DNA of 64,000 nucleotides. Source: Gilliamella sp. App4-10. Its GTDB lineage: Bacteria > Pseudomonadota > Gammaproteobacteria > Enterobacterales > Orbaceae. The stretch is from positions 62,001-126,000 of the forward strand of contig NZ_LZGS01000002.1 of the NCBI RefSeq assembly GCF_001690495.1. Direction: 5' to 3'. Positions 31,901-40,399 of the stretch are shown one piece after another. The notes beneath the pieces were generated by a model. It saw only the letters and a list, made by a program, of their open reading frames with translations, was not told the origin of the DNA and searched no databases. Both the position numbers and the translations under genes were made by a program. Within the stretch, counting starts at the first letter, position 1. Every line of letters starts with the position of its first letter.

Positions 31901-32535
31901 CGTGTCACAGGTTTATCAGGCGTTAAAGCTCGCGTACGATAGGCTTTAATGGCTTCGTGTGGTAATAAGTTACGGATTTGATCATCACTAATTGGATAAA
32001 TTTTATTAACTTCGTGCGACGTTCTAAATCCATCGAAAAAATGCACAAAAGGAACGCGACTATTAAAGCTGGCTATTTGCGAAATTAAGGCAAAATCTTG
32101 CGCTTCTTGCACTGAACTTGAACAAAGCATCGCAAACCCCGTTTGCCGAATTGCCATGACATCAGAATGATCACCAAAAATTGAAAGAGCATGCGTTGCA
32201 ACGGTACGCGCGGCAACATGCAAAACAAAAGGAGTTAGTTCACCCGCTATTTTATACAGCGATGGGATCATTAAAAGCAAACCTTGTGATGAAGTAAACG
32301 AAGTTGCTAGTCCACCTGTCATTAATGCACCATGAACAGTCGCAATTGCACCAGCTTCGGACTGCATTTCAATCACTCTTGGCGTGTCGCCAAATACATT
32401 TGGTTTGTTAAATTCTGCCCATGTGCCTGCCTGTTCAGCCATTGTTGAGCTTGGCGTAATTGGGTAAATAGCAATGACTTCGTTCGTACGATAAGCGACG
32501 GATGACACTGCACTATTTGCATCTGATATGATCAT
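28993..32535 (-). CDS. nifJ: Pyruvate:ferredoxin (flavodoxin) oxidoreductase
   Basis: Oxidatively decarboxylates pyruvate to acetyl-CoA, reducing ferredoxin or flavodoxin. 1180 residues in one chain, the homodimeric type (E. coli YdbK 1174). Order: pyrimidine-binding domain with YPITPSSTMAEQAG; transketolase C-like domain; a linker domain; two 4Fe-4S clusters CTQCNHCAVACPH and CTGCNLCVEVCP; the proximal-cluster cysteines in GACAGCGETPY; and the TPP-binding block GDGWAYDIGFGG with NTGGQQSKATP. All cluster cysteines are present. Points to low-oxygen pyruvate metabolism. Monocistronic. Confidence 0.97.
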   Translation of the reverse strand: MIISDANSAVSSVAYRTNEVIAIYPITPSSTMAEQAGTWAEFNKPNVFGDTPRVIEMQSEAGAIATVHGALMTGGLATSFTSSQGLLLMIPSLYKIAGELTPFVLHVAARTVATHALSIFGDHSDVMAIRQTGFAMLCSSSVQEAQDFALISQIASFNSRVPFVHFFDGFRTSHEVNKIYPISDDQIRNLLPHEAIKAYRTRALTPDKPVTRGTSANPDTYFQCREAINTYYDNVYQHVVDAMDAFTIETGRKYQPFEYYGANDAERIIVVMGSGASTTKEVVDVLLKQNEKVGVVIVRLFRPFSANHLLEIIPSTVNKIAVLDRTKEPGSQAEPLYLDIMTAFAESLSRGERTSMPIIVGGRYGLSSKEFDPRCVLAIFTELGLDKPKPRFTVGIYDDITGLSLPLPEQSIPQKSALEALFYGLGSDGTVSATKNNIKIIGDSSPFYVQGYFVYDSKKAGGLTTSHLRVSLEPIDSPYLITSAHFIGCHQDQFIDKYQIVDKLKDDGIFLLNTPYSKDEIWHRLPKEVQVQLIQKRAHFYIINATKIARECNLGARINTVMQAAFFHLAGIFKNDFNITQLKEVIAKSYSSKGQDLVENNWKALDLAIASLEQIPLSCVDQSSAMMPPVVPANAPNFVKTVTAAMLAGLGDSLPVSAFPPDGTWPIGTTRWEKRNIAEEIPIWQPELCTQCNHCAVACPHAAIRAKVVTPDDIANAPDSLSSLEVKARDMKGQRYVLQVAPEDCTGCNLCVEVCPARDRNNFEIKAINMQSRIDNLDTQRTNFEYFTTLPDRDINTLERIDVRTSQLLTPLFEYSGACAGCGETPYIKLLTQLYGDHLAIANATGCSSIYGGNLPSSPYTTDNAGRGPAWANSLFEDNAEFALGYRITYDQHKKRALRLLDYVAGDISPEIVIALKSSETSIAEKRQQVELLCEQLAHLDSVQAQELMQDANYLIDKSVWAIGGDGWAYDIGFGGLDHVMSLTDNVNVLVLDTQCYSNTGGQQSKATPMGAVSKFADLGKHKARKDLGVSVMMYGHVYVAQIALGSQLNQTLKALQEAEAYDGPSLIIAYSPCEEHGYDLAKSHEQMKDLVKSGFWPLYRYDPRRMAEDKPALVLDSKAPNSESLTGILLKEQRFRRLETLEPVIANTLHERSTKMVNSKYKFLQMLATYSDIETPADS

Positions 32536-32698
32536 TAAAAAAACCTTTTATTTTAAAGTGTTATAACATTACTTTGTTATAATGTTTTTTTTTGTTATTG
32601 TACCAAAAAGTCATATAGCTTTGAGCTATTTTATCTTAATTTCTTGAGTAAACCGTTGAGTTTTTGAGCTACTGGATAGACGAATAATGACGATTGAA

Positions 32699-32734
32699 AA
32701 AAACAAAACCATAGTATCTTGGTAGGGATACTAT
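32699..32734 (-). terminator. Probable terminator of purM
   Basis: ATAGTATC/GATACTAT stem (32711-32734) with an 8-base loop, followed on the minus strand by GGTTTTGTTTTTTTC. It lies ~105 bases past the purM stop. Confidence 0.6.
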
Positions 32735-32764
32735 CGGTTATTGTTTAAACGGTTATTGTTTAAA
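32735..32764. repeat. Perfect tandem 15-bp repeat
   Basis: CGGTTATTGTTTAAA occurs twice head to tail without mismatch, directly beside the purM terminator stem. No gene overlaps it. Confidence 0.85.
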
Positions 32765-32838
32765 TCGATAAACCTTGAAATAATCTTAGATATTACCCAC
32801 TTGTTTAAAATTAAGTAATATGTTAAATAGAATACTTA

Positions 32839-33876
32839 CTACTTAATAATAACACGTTCACTTGATGTAGCGTGTTTAATTTCACCCAATAACCATGCTG
32901 TTTCACCATGATTATTCAGTAAGGTAATGGCTTTATCAGCTAATGATCTAGGTAAGGCAATAATTAAGCCAACACCACAGTTAAAAGTGCGGTACATTTC
33001 GTGACGACTAACATTGCCAGCTTGCTGTAGCCAATCAAATATGGCTGGCCATTGCCAACTTGTTTCATCAATAACTGCTTGAGTATTTGCAGGTAACACA
33101 CGCGGAATGTTTTCCCAGAATCCGCCACCAGTAATATGGGCAATAGCGTGCACGTCAACTTGGGCGATGAGATCAAGTACAGACTTAACATAGATCTTAG
33201 TGGGTGCAAGTAGGTAATCAGCAAGAGGTGTACCGTTTAATTTTTTAGTTGTTGGGTTTACACCACTGACTTCGATAATTTTACGCACTAATGAATAGCC
33301 ATTAGAATGAGCGCCGCTTGAAGCTAATGCAATTAATGCATCACCGTTTTGCACTTTACTGCCATCAATCATTTTAGATTTTTCAACGACGCCAACACAA
33401 AATCCAGCTAAATCATAATCATTATTATGGTACATACCCGGCATTTCGGCTGTTTCACCGCCCACTAAAGCGCACCCTGATTGTTTACATCCTTCGGCAA
33501 TGCCAGTGACTACAGTAGTTGCAACATCAACATTAAGTGTGCCAGTAGCATAATAATCAAGGAAGAATAAAGGTTCGGCACCCTGTACAATCAAATCGTT
33601 AACACACATGGCGACTAAATCAATACCAATTGATTCATGACGGTTTAAATCCATTGCAAGGCGTAATTTAGTCCCCACACCATCAGTGCCCGATACTAAA
33701 ATAGGTTCTTTATATTTTTGAGGAATAGCACATAGCGCTCCAAAGCCGCCTAGTCCACCCATAACCTCTGGTCGTGTAGTTTCTTTAACGACAGATTTGA
33801 TGCGATCAACAAGTTCATTGCCAGCATCAATATCGACACCAGCATCTTTGTAACTGAGAGATGTATTATTTGACAC
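32839..33876 (-). CDS. purM: Phosphoribosylformylglycinamidine cyclo-ligase (AIR synthetase)
   Basis: ATP-dependent ring closure of FGAM to AIR, step five of purine synthesis. 345 residues (E. coli 345). Begins with [20 protein letters not shown]. Conserved ATP/substrate loops: [46 protein letters not shown] and [12 protein letters not shown]. purN, its usual partner in E. coli, is not adjacent. Ribosome site AAGGATT precedes the start. Confidence 0.97.
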   Translation of the reverse strand: MSNNTSLSYKDAGVDIDAGNELVDRIKSVVKETTRPEVMGGLGGFGALCAIPQKYKEPILVSGTDGVGTKLRLAMDLNRHESIGIDLVAMCVNDLIVQGAEPLFFLDYYATGTLNVDVATTVVTGIAEGCKQSGCALVGGETAEMPGMYHNNDYDLAGFCVGVVEKSKMIDGSKVQNGDALIALASSGAHSNGYSLVRKIIEVSGVNPTTKKLNGTPLADYLLAPTKIYVKSVLDLIAQVDVHAIAHITGGGFWENIPRVLPANTQAVIDETSWQWPAIFDWLQQAGNVSRHEMYRTFNCGVGLIIALPRSLADKAITLLNNHGETAWLLGEIKHATSSERVIIK

Positions 33877-33975
33877 AGCAAGTAATCCTTACAATAGAAT
33901 ATTGGCTACTATTTTAGCAAGGATGAAATTTAATGGCGATTAATTCTTGACAAAATAACCAATTAATTAAAATCG

Positions 33976-34386
33976 CTAATTATTTTCAAACCAACTTTCT
34001 AAAATAATAATGGCAGAAGTTGCATCAACGATGCCTTTTTCAAGCGCACGATAACCACGAGAAGCAAAAATATGGGATTTTGCTTCAACGGTTGATAACC
34101 GTTCATCTTGTAAATGAACTTGATAACCAAACATGCCATGTAAACGATTAGCAAATTTACGCGCTCGGGCGGTTAAAGGTTGCTCGGTTCCATCCATATT
34201 TAAGGGTAAACCAACGACTAAAAAATCGGGTTTCCACTCTTTTAAAACCTTTTCGATAGCTTGCCAGTTGGGAATGCCATCACGCGCTTTAAAAGAGCAC
34301 AAAGGATTGGCAGTTTTAGTAATATCTTGACCAATAGCGGCACCAATACTTACGGTGCCAAAATCAAACGCAATAATGGTTGCCAT
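33976..34386 (-). CDS. ruvX: Holliday-junction resolvase-like / pre-16S rRNA nuclease YqgF
   Basis: 136 residues (E. coli 138). RNase H-like fold with the acidic start [16 protein letters not shown], the middle [15 protein letters not shown], and [10 protein letters not shown]. The family matures the 16S rRNA 5' end and is essential in E. coli; a resolvase role was proposed earlier. Three bases separate it from yqgE, the conserved order. Confidence 0.96.
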   Translation of the reverse strand: MATIIAFDFGTVSIGAAIGQDITKTANPLCSFKARDGIPNWQAIEKVLKEWKPDFLVVGLPLNMDGTEQPLTARARKFANRLHGMFGYQVHLQDERLSTVEAKSHIFASRGYRALEKGIVDATSAIIILESWFENN

Positions 34387-34389
34387 GGA

Positions 34390-34947
34390 TTATGCATTTC
34401 CCATTTGGTGCGAGATAGTATTCATATTGACCCCAAGCGTTTGAGCAGCTTTTTGCCAGCGCTCATCGATGGCAACTTCATAAATAATTTGGGGATCAGC
34501 ATTGGTAACTAACCAATCATTACGAGCTATTTCGTCCTCAAGTTGTAATGACTGCCAGCTTGAATATCCTAATGCCAAAAAAATATTTTGGGGTTGTTCA
34601 GGAGAGCCAATTGATTTAAGTGCATCGAGCGAAGTGCTAATCATCACATCATCCGAAATTTGAATGCTAGAAGCAAATCCTTGCTGAGGTGTATGTAAAA
34701 TAAATCCTTGCTCATCAGCGATTGGTCCACCACAAAATACAGGATACTCTAATTCAGCACAACTTGTGGGCGAAGTGATTTCTAACCGTGTAAGGACTGT
34801 TGCTACATTAAGATCAATAATCGGTTTATTAATTATAACTCCCATAGCACCATCACGGTTATGTTCACAAATATAAATAACTGAATGACTAAACAATGAG
34901 TCATCGAGTGTTGGCATAGCAATAATAAAATGATCTTTTAAATTCAT
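34390..34947 (-). CDS. yqgE: YqgE/AlgH family protein
   Basis: 185 residues (E. coli 187), UPF0301. Hallmarks: NLKDHFIIAMPTLDDSLFSHSVIYICEH (at the N-terminus), GAMGVIINKP, FCGGPI and LALGYSSWQSLQLEDEI. Function unresolved; it persistently neighbours ruvX and gshB. Coupled to ruvX with a 3-base gap. Confidence 0.94.
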   Translation of the reverse strand: MNLKDHFIIAMPTLDDSLFSHSVIYICEHNRDGAMGVIINKPIIDLNVATVLTRLEITSPTSCAELEYPVFCGGPIADEQGFILHTPQQGFASSIQISDDVMISTSLDALKSIGSPEQPQNIFLALGYSSWQSLQLEDEIARNDWLVTNADPQIIYEVAIDERWQKAAQTLGVNMNTISHQMGNA

Positions 34948-34968
34948 AGTTTCACATTTAGGTAATTT

Positions 34969-35421
34969 TTATAATGCACATTTGCCAATTTTAACGTTAT
35001 GCTCAACAATACAGCGCATTAATAATTCATGTTCATTGGTTTCTTCATTGATCGATTCTGAAACAATATCAAAATTTTGTGAAAGATAAAAATCAATCGC
35101 TATAGTGTTTTTTTTATAAACATGCACTAACAGTTCATTGTGGTGTTGTTTCGCTTTGTTAACTAGTGCGTTACCGATTCCTTGGTGACGGTGATTTTGG
35201 TCAACAAATAACCCTGAAATGTAGTTTTCAGTTAAACCAATAAATCCTTTTATACCGTCAAGATCTTGCACATATAAAGTGGACATTGGAATTAGCATTT
35301 TCACTAAATCGTAATTTTGTTTAAAAAATTCAGAATCGATAAAGTCATGAGCTTGCAAATTCCCTTGTAACCAAATTGTCATTACGCTATTTAAATCTTC
35401 GGGTTTATATTCTCTAATCAT
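34969..35421 (-). CDS. GNAT family N-acetyltransferase (YjaB-like)
   Basis: 150 residues with one GNAT fold: N-terminal MIREYKPEDLNSVMTIWL, beta strand GLFVDQNHRHQGIGNALVNK with the acetyl-CoA loop (Q/R)xxGxG/A, then AIDFYLSQNFDIV. The pattern and length resemble E. coli YjaB. The substrate cannot be told. It is inserted between gshB (3-base gap) and yqgE (21-base gap), splitting a pair that is contiguous in enterobacteria, so it is co-transcribed with glutathione synthetase. Confidence 0.85.
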   Translation of the reverse strand: MIREYKPEDLNSVMTIWLQGNLQAHDFIDSEFFKQNYDLVKMLIPMSTLYVQDLDGIKGFIGLTENYISGLFVDQNHRHQGIGNALVNKAKQHHNELLVHVYKKNTIAIDFYLSQNFDIVSESINEETNEHELLMRCIVEHNVKIGKCAL

Positions 35422-35424
35422 TGT

Positions 35425-36381
35425 TTAACTCTTTTTATTTAATCGATGTTCGATTGCGTCCATTAGCATACCTGTGATTGAAAGATCTGGATTGGCAGCT
35501 TCTATTTCACGAACGCAGGTTGGGCTGGTAACGTTAATTTCGGTTAACTTATCACCAATAATATCAAGTCCTACAAACAAAAGACCTTTTTCTTTTAAAA
35601 TAGGGGCGATGCTTTTAGCTATATGCCAATCACTATCGCTTAATGCTCTAACTTCACCATGGCCACCGGCAGCAAGGTTGCCTCGTGTTTCGCCTTTTTG
35701 TGGAATTCGCGCTAAACAATAAGGTACAGGTTCACCATCGACCACTAAAACACGCTTATCGCCTTCTTTAATGGCAGGAATAAAGTCCTGAGCCATACAA
35801 TAACAAGTGTTATGTTTGGTTAATGTTTCTATAATTACCGAAACATTAGGATCATCCTGTTTGACTCTAAAAATTGACGATCCTCCCATACCATCCAATG
35901 GTTTTAAAATAATATCATGATGCTTTTGAAAAAACGCTTTAATCTGCTGTGTTTGGCGAGTAACCAAGGTTTTGGGTGTAAACTCAGCAAACCAAGCGGT
36001 AAACAGCTTTTCGTTACAATCGCGCAGACTTTGTGGTTTATTAACTACCAACACACCTTTAGCTTCAGCACGTTCTAAAATATAAGTCGCATAAATATAT
36101 TCAGTATCAAAAGGGGGATCTTTTCGCATTAAAATCGTGTCAAGGTCACACAAAGGGAGCGTTTGTTCTTGGCCAAGGTCAAACCAGTGATCTTTATCGT
36201 TATAAACCTTCAAAGGACGAGTTGTTGCATAAGCTTCGCCAGTGTCTAAAAATAGGTCATTCATTTCAATATAAAAAAGCGAATAACCTCGTTTTTGTGC
36301 CTCAAGCAACATAGCAAAACTGGTATCTTTTTTAATATTGATATGACTAATTGGATCCATAACAATACCAAGTTTAATCAT
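35425..36381 (-). CDS. gshB: Glutathione synthetase
   Basis: Joins gamma-glutamylcysteine and glycine with ATP to form glutathione. 318 residues (E. coli 316). Begins MIKLGIVMDPISHINIKKD. ATP-grasp elements: LKPLDGMGGSSIFRV, QDFIPAIKEGDKRVLVVDG, RGNLAAGGHGE and the C-terminal INVTSPTCVREIE. Consistent with gloA and grxD elsewhere in the window using glutathione. Co-directional with the GNAT gene, yqgE and ruvX. Confidence 0.97.
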   Translation of the reverse strand: MIKLGIVMDPISHINIKKDTSFAMLLEAQKRGYSLFYIEMNDLFLDTGEAYATTRPLKVYNDKDHWFDLGQEQTLPLCDLDTILMRKDPPFDTEYIYATYILERAEAKGVLVVNKPQSLRDCNEKLFTAWFAEFTPKTLVTRQTQQIKAFFQKHHDIILKPLDGMGGSSIFRVKQDDPNVSVIIETLTKHNTCYCMAQDFIPAIKEGDKRVLVVDGEPVPYCLARIPQKGETRGNLAAGGHGEVRALSDSDWHIAKSIAPILKEKGLLFVGLDIIGDKLTEINVTSPTCVREIEAANPDLSITGMLMDAIEHRLNKKS

Positions 36382-36616
36382 GGTGACTCCTTACTGATTT
36401 TTTTGTTTTAGCGAATAATAGGTTGATAATGCGTATTATTCTATATCCGTTATTTATTGGATTAGGTGAACATTCGACAGTGAGTGTTTTAAAGCACTAT
36501 TATCTTAAATCATTATTAAAAGTGTGCTGGTAACTATCATACTCGTTACAGTCTAAGATGCAAAGCAAACATTAACAATAGCGGGTTAATTTACCTTATA
36601 ACAATATGACTTTATA

Positions 36617-37342
36617 TTATCCTAAATCACCGAAATATACTTGCAGAGCAGTTAGGGCCGTTAATGCTGCTGTTTCGGTACGCAAAACGCGTGGACCAAG
36701 CAAAATATCGGTAAATTGATAATTATGGGTCATACTGATTTCATCTTCTGATAAACCACCTTCAGGTCCAATTAATAAGCTAATGTCATTATAACCGTTA
36801 GGCAACTGCTTTACGCCATGTGTAGCTTTAGGGTGAAGATTTAAGCGTAACGGCGTTGTTAAATTTGCGCACCAAGTTTCAAGCTTCATTACTGGGTTAA
36901 CGACGGGAACCACATTGCGACCACATTGCTCACAAGCCGAAATCACAATCTTTTGCCATTGTTGGACTTTTTTATCGAGTCTATCAGCATCCAATTTCAC
37001 TCCACAACGTTCAGAAAGTAGGGGAGTAATGCTATTAATACCTAACTCCACTGATTTTTGAATTGTAAATTCCATTTTTTCGCCACGTGATATTACTTGC
37101 CCTAAATGGATATTTAAAGGGGATTCGTGATTCTCTAAAACAGACGACGCGGTTTTAACCGTAACTGATTTTTTATTAACTTCATAAATCACCGCAGGGG
37201 TAATATGATTAGAACCATCAAATAGGATAATCTCTTCACCAACTTTCATGCGTAACACACGAATAAGATGGTTGAACGCATTGTCATCTAAAGTAACTAG
37301 ACTATTTTGCACAATTGTAAGAGGTTGAAAAATTCGGGTCAT
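36617..37342 (-). CDS. rsmE: 16S rRNA m3U1498 methyltransferase RsmE
   Basis: SPOUT-class methyltransferase. 241 residues (E. coli 243). N-terminal PUA-like part ([19 protein letters not shown]), then the knotted domain with [32 protein letters not shown] and the SAM-binding [16 protein letters not shown]. Same strand as gshB but 235 bases apart, much further than in E. coli. Divergent from folB. Confidence 0.96.
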   Translation of the reverse strand: MTRIFQPLTIVQNSLVTLDDNAFNHLIRVLRMKVGEEIILFDGSNHITPAVIYEVNKKSVTVKTASSVLENHESPLNIHLGQVISRGEKMEFTIQKSVELGINSITPLLSERCGVKLDADRLDKKVQQWQKIVISACEQCGRNVVPVVNPVMKLETWCANLTTPLRLNLHPKATHGVKQLPNGYNDISLLIGPEGGLSEDEISMTHNYQFTDILLGPRVLRTETAALTALTALQVYFGDLG

Positions 37343-37440
37343 AATTGCTAGTATTTTAAAATATATTGCAATAAATTATAGCGTAATTTATCAAGATTCG
37401 GTAATCTCTATTTAAGAAAAATCGACTTTTTGGATTTAGT

Positions 37441-37812
37441 ATGAATACATATAGCAAAGATAGAGTATTAATTGAGGGATTAACTGTTTTAACCACCATT
37501 GGTGTGTATGAGTGGGAAAAGACCATTAAGCAAAAGTTAATTATCGATCTTGAAATGGCATGGAATAATAAACCAGCCGGAGAAAGTGATAACGTCGAAC
37601 TTTGTTTAGATTATTTTGTCGTTAGCCAAACCGTAACACAACTAGTTGAATCATCGAATTTTGAATTGATTGAGTGTGTTGCTGAACACATTGCTGAGCG
37701 TGTTATTCAACAATTCTCGGTTAATTGGCTTAAAGTCAAAGTGTCTAAACCGAATGCGATAGCTAATGCTCGAAATGTTGCCATAGTAATTGAACGTACA
37801 GCAAATGATTAA
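37441..37812 (+). CDS. folB: Dihydroneopterin aldolase
   Basis: Converts 7,8-dihydroneopterin to 6-hydroxymethyl-dihydropterin and glycolaldehyde in folate synthesis. 123 residues (E. coli 122). Family signature near the N-terminus, LTVLTTIGVYEWEKTIKQKL; central LDYFVVSQTVTQLVESSNFELIECVAEHIA with the pterin-binding glutamate; C-terminal VKVSKPNAIANARNVAI with the catalytic lysine. No strong ribosome site is seen before the ATG. Confidence 0.95.
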   Translation: MNTYSKDRVLIEGLTVLTTIGVYEWEKTIKQKLIIDLEMAWNNKPAGESDNVELCLDYFVVSQTVTQLVESSNFELIECVAEHIAERVIQQFSVNWLKVKVSKPNAIANARNVAIVIERTAND

Positions 37813-38282
37813 ACTAATTAGTGGTAAAAAATACTGTAACAACGATGACAAATCAAAAGCAAGATTTAACGCCTAAAAAATACATCATACTTCTAAAAGG
37901 TTTTAGCACGATGAATCTTTTTAAATAAAAATAAGTGAGTTTTTGCGTTGGTGCCATGCGAGTAAAGAGTTAGCACCTAAAGCCCAAAGTAGATTACCAC
38001 ACATCAGACATGGTTTGACCATATAAATCTTAATTTGTCTGAAGATAGAAACTGGCAGATTGCTCACTCAACAATCTTGATTCGTTTAGGCGCAAAATGA
38101 TATTGACTGATCCTATCTTTTCTAAACAGGTTTTGCCATCGCAGTTGATTGGGTCTAAACGCTGAACGTTATCAGCTTTAAAACTAGCTATTAATCACCT
38201 CGATTCTGTATTAAAATAATCCAAATAAAACAAACATAATATTGCTAATTATTTCAATGCACTTACTAAAAAGGAGAAAGAA
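37813..38282. other. 470-base region with no confident gene
   Basis: Less AT-rich than other gaps. On the minus strand two overlapping short open frames exist: one of ~55 codons ending at 38030 without an ATG (LDPINCDGKTCLEK..., with NIILRLNESR) and one of ~35 codons starting near 38020 (MVKPCLMCGNLLWALGAN). Neither matches a family I recognise; they look like decayed coding sequence. A ribosome site AAGGAG at its right end serves the lipoprotein gene. Confidence 0.35.
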
Positions 38283-38489
38283 ATGAAATTTGCAGTTATT
38301 GGGGTATCTTGTTTAATGTTTAGCTTAGCATTAGTTGGATGTGGGGGCAAAAACGACAAAGGTAAAACCTATCATTGGTCAAAAGCTCACGGAGTTTTAG
38401 AAGATTGTCGCGGTATAATGAATAAATCACAACAATGTAATACCAATTCGAATAATCAACAATATCTATTTAAAGTCGATAAATACTAA
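38283..38489 (+). CDS. Small hypothetical lipoprotein
   Basis: 68 residues. Signal peptide MKFAVIGVSCLMFSLALVGC with the lipidated Cys at residue 20, then a short polar mature part (about 48 residues) with two further cysteines (EDCRGIMN, QQCNTN) that could form a disulfide. AAGGAG lies just before the ATG. One base separates its stop from the next start, so it is coupled to the EamA transporter gene. No family recognised. Confidence 0.7.
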   Translation: MKFAVIGVSCLMFSLALVGCGGKNDKGKTYHWSKAHGVLEDCRGIMNKSQQCNTNSNNQQYLFKVDKY

Positions 38490-38490
38490 T

Positions 38491-38919
38491 ATGAGTGCAT
38501 GGCTTATTTATGCATTACTTTCGGCTATTACCGCGGCGAGTGTTGCTATTTTAGGAAAAATTGGTTTACAACATCTTGATGCTAACACCGCAACTGCAAT
38601 TCGTGCAATTGTAATGGCCATTTTTTTAGTCGGAGTGGTTGTTGTTCAAGGTAAATTAAACCTTATCAACACCTTTTTTAATGATAAAAGGGCATTACTC
38701 ACTATTGCGCTAAGCGGTATTGCTGGTGCGCTATCTTGGCTATTTTATTTTATGGCAATCAAAGACGGTAAAGTCTCGCAAGTTGCACCAATTGATAAAT
38801 TAAGCGTAGTTTTTGCTGTAGTATTTGCTGCTGTTTTATTTGGTGAAAAGATCTCGTTAGTAGCGGGTATTGGTGTTGCCATGATTGCAGTTGGTGCAAT
38901 ATTAGTGGCGCTGTTTTAA
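38491..38919 (+). CDS. EamA-domain half transporter
   Basis: 142 residues and about five hydrophobic segments: one EamA unit rather than the usual two, so it should dimerise. Begins MSAWLIYALLSAITAASVAILGK; GALSWLFYFMAIKDGKVSQVAPIDKLS and FGEKISLVAGIGVAMIAVG are typical of this drug/metabolite-transporter group. Direction and substrate unknown. Follows the small lipoprotein after one base. Confidence 0.85.
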   Translation: MSAWLIYALLSAITAASVAILGKIGLQHLDANTATAIRAIVMAIFLVGVVVVQGKLNLINTFFNDKRALLTIALSGIAGALSWLFYFMAIKDGKVSQVAPIDKLSVVFAVVFAAVLFGEKISLVAGIGVAMIAVGAILVALF

Positions 38920-39006
38920 TTGTGCACCAACGCTATTACTTCGGTTTATTAATATACGTGGCTTTATTGGACGCAGAATTCACAAACCATGGCTTAAACT
39001 ATAACG

Positions 39007-40233
39007 TTACTTAAGTAATGTATTAAACAGTTCAACGGTTACCATTTCGCCTTTATTGACATTACCTCGATCTTGCTCAAGTACAATAAAACAGTTAGCG
39101 CCATTAAAAGATTGAGTAACATGTGAGCCTTGTTGTCCTGTTGTTGTCACTACTAACTCACCGTATTCATTACTTTGTAATATACCTCGTTGAAAATCTA
39201 ATCGACCAATACTTTTCTTTAGATTATTAATGGTTTTAACCTTAAAAGATAAATCGATAGGTGCTATTTGTTGTCCTGAAAGTGTTAAAATCAATGGCTG
39301 AACTAATTGATAAAAAGTTATCAAAGCCGAAACAGGATTACCGGGCAAGCCACAAAATAGTGCGTCCCCAATTTTGCCAAAAGCAAAAGGTTTGCCTGGC
39401 TTCATTGCAATCTTCCAAAAATTGATTTTACCCAATTCTTCTAAAGCAATTTTTGTATAATCCGCGTCACCAACAGATACGCCGCCACTTGTTATCACCA
39501 AGTCAGCCTGACTTGATGCAGTTATTAACGCGTGTTTGATTTGGGTTGGGTCATCAGGAATAATGCCGAGATCAACGATTTCACAGTTAAGTTTGGTTAA
39601 TAATAATTTTAGTGTGAAGCGGTTGCTGTCATAAATAGCGCCATTGCCAGATAATGGCTGACCAATTGGCGTTAATTCATCACCGGTAGATAAGATAGCG
39701 ACTTTTAACTTTTTAAAAACCACAAGATCACTAATGCCGAATGTTGCAAGTGTCGATAGTGTTGGTATCGTTAATTTAGTCCCTTTGTTGACTGTGATCG
39801 CACCTTTTTTAACATCTTCACCTATACGACGAATATTATCGCCAGTTTTTACGTTACCTAAAAAAGTAATTCCCAAATCAGATTTTTCGGTCTGCTCTTG
39901 CATGACAACGGCATCGGCTTCATTTGGCACTGGAGCTCCCGTCATAATACGCAAACAAGTACCTTGTGGCCAGTGAAGTTTGTTTATATCATCTCCCGCA
40001 AAAATAGCACCGGCCAACGGCAACAATTTTGATTGCTTAAGATCTGCTAACCGAACCGCATAACCATCCATTGCTGAATTATCAAAACTAGGTACATTAA
40101 TGGGGGAAATCACAGACTCAGCAGTAATTCTGTCTAATGCATCAAATAACGTAACTTTTTCGCTATGCAGCGATTTTATGGTTGATGCGCTTTGAAGTAC
40201 TTGCTGTTTGGCTTGCTGAAAAGTGAGTAACAT
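39007..40233 (-). CDS. moeA: Molybdopterin molybdenumtransferase MoeA
   Basis: Inserts molybdate into adenylylated molybdopterin. 408 residues (E. coli 411). Order: domain I/II with VPSFDNSAMDGYAV and TGAPVPNEADAVVMQE; domain III ILSTGDEL, ITSGGVSVGDADY and FCGLPGNPVSALITF; C-terminal beta domain. Shows that the organism makes molybdenum cofactor. The moeB partner is not here. Monocistronic, with 166 bases between it and ychF. Confidence 0.96.
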   Translation of the reverse strand: MLLTFQQAKQQVLQSASTIKSLHSEKVTLFDALDRITAESVISPINVPSFDNSAMDGYAVRLADLKQSKLLPLAGAIFAGDDINKLHWPQGTCLRIMTGAPVPNEADAVVMQEQTEKSDLGITFLGNVKTGDNIRRIGEDVKKGAITVNKGTKLTIPTLSTLATFGISDLVVFKKLKVAILSTGDELTPIGQPLSGNGAIYDSNRFTLKLLLTKLNCEIVDLGIIPDDPTQIKHALITASSQADLVITSGGVSVGDADYTKIALEELGKINFWKIAMKPGKPFAFGKIGDALFCGLPGNPVSALITFYQLVQPLILTLSGQQIAPIDLSFKVKTINNLKKSIGRLDFQRGILQSNEYGELVVTTTGQQGSHVTQSFNGANCFIVLEQDRGNVNKGEMVTVELFNTLLK

Positions 40234-40368
40234 AAAAAGTGCTGTCCTTATGTATCTTTATTAATCGATTATTAGATTTTTTGAAAAGAAGTTTTGGTAA
40301 TTTATACGTTTAGGTAAAAAATAATTTTTGAGTAATATTAATTATTTATTATGATAGCTGATATAACA

Positions 40369-40388
40369 ACGTCGCCAAAAGGCGACGT
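40369..40388 (-). terminator. Hairpin downstream of ychF
   Basis: Perfect ACGTCGCC/GGCGACGT stem with an AAAA loop, 11 bases past the ychF stop. The bases after it on the minus strand (TGTTATATC) are only weakly T-rich. Confidence 0.6.
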
Positions 40389-40399
40389 GAAATAAACAA

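Larger units (their letters stand above)
32536..32838. other. Intergenic region between purM and nifJ
   Basis: No gene. Upstream of nifJ, two copies of GTTATAA(C/T) lie at 32560 and 32576, 16 bases apart. A purM terminator hairpin and a 15-bp tandem repeat lie further left (listed separately). Nothing else stands out. Confidence 0.5.
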
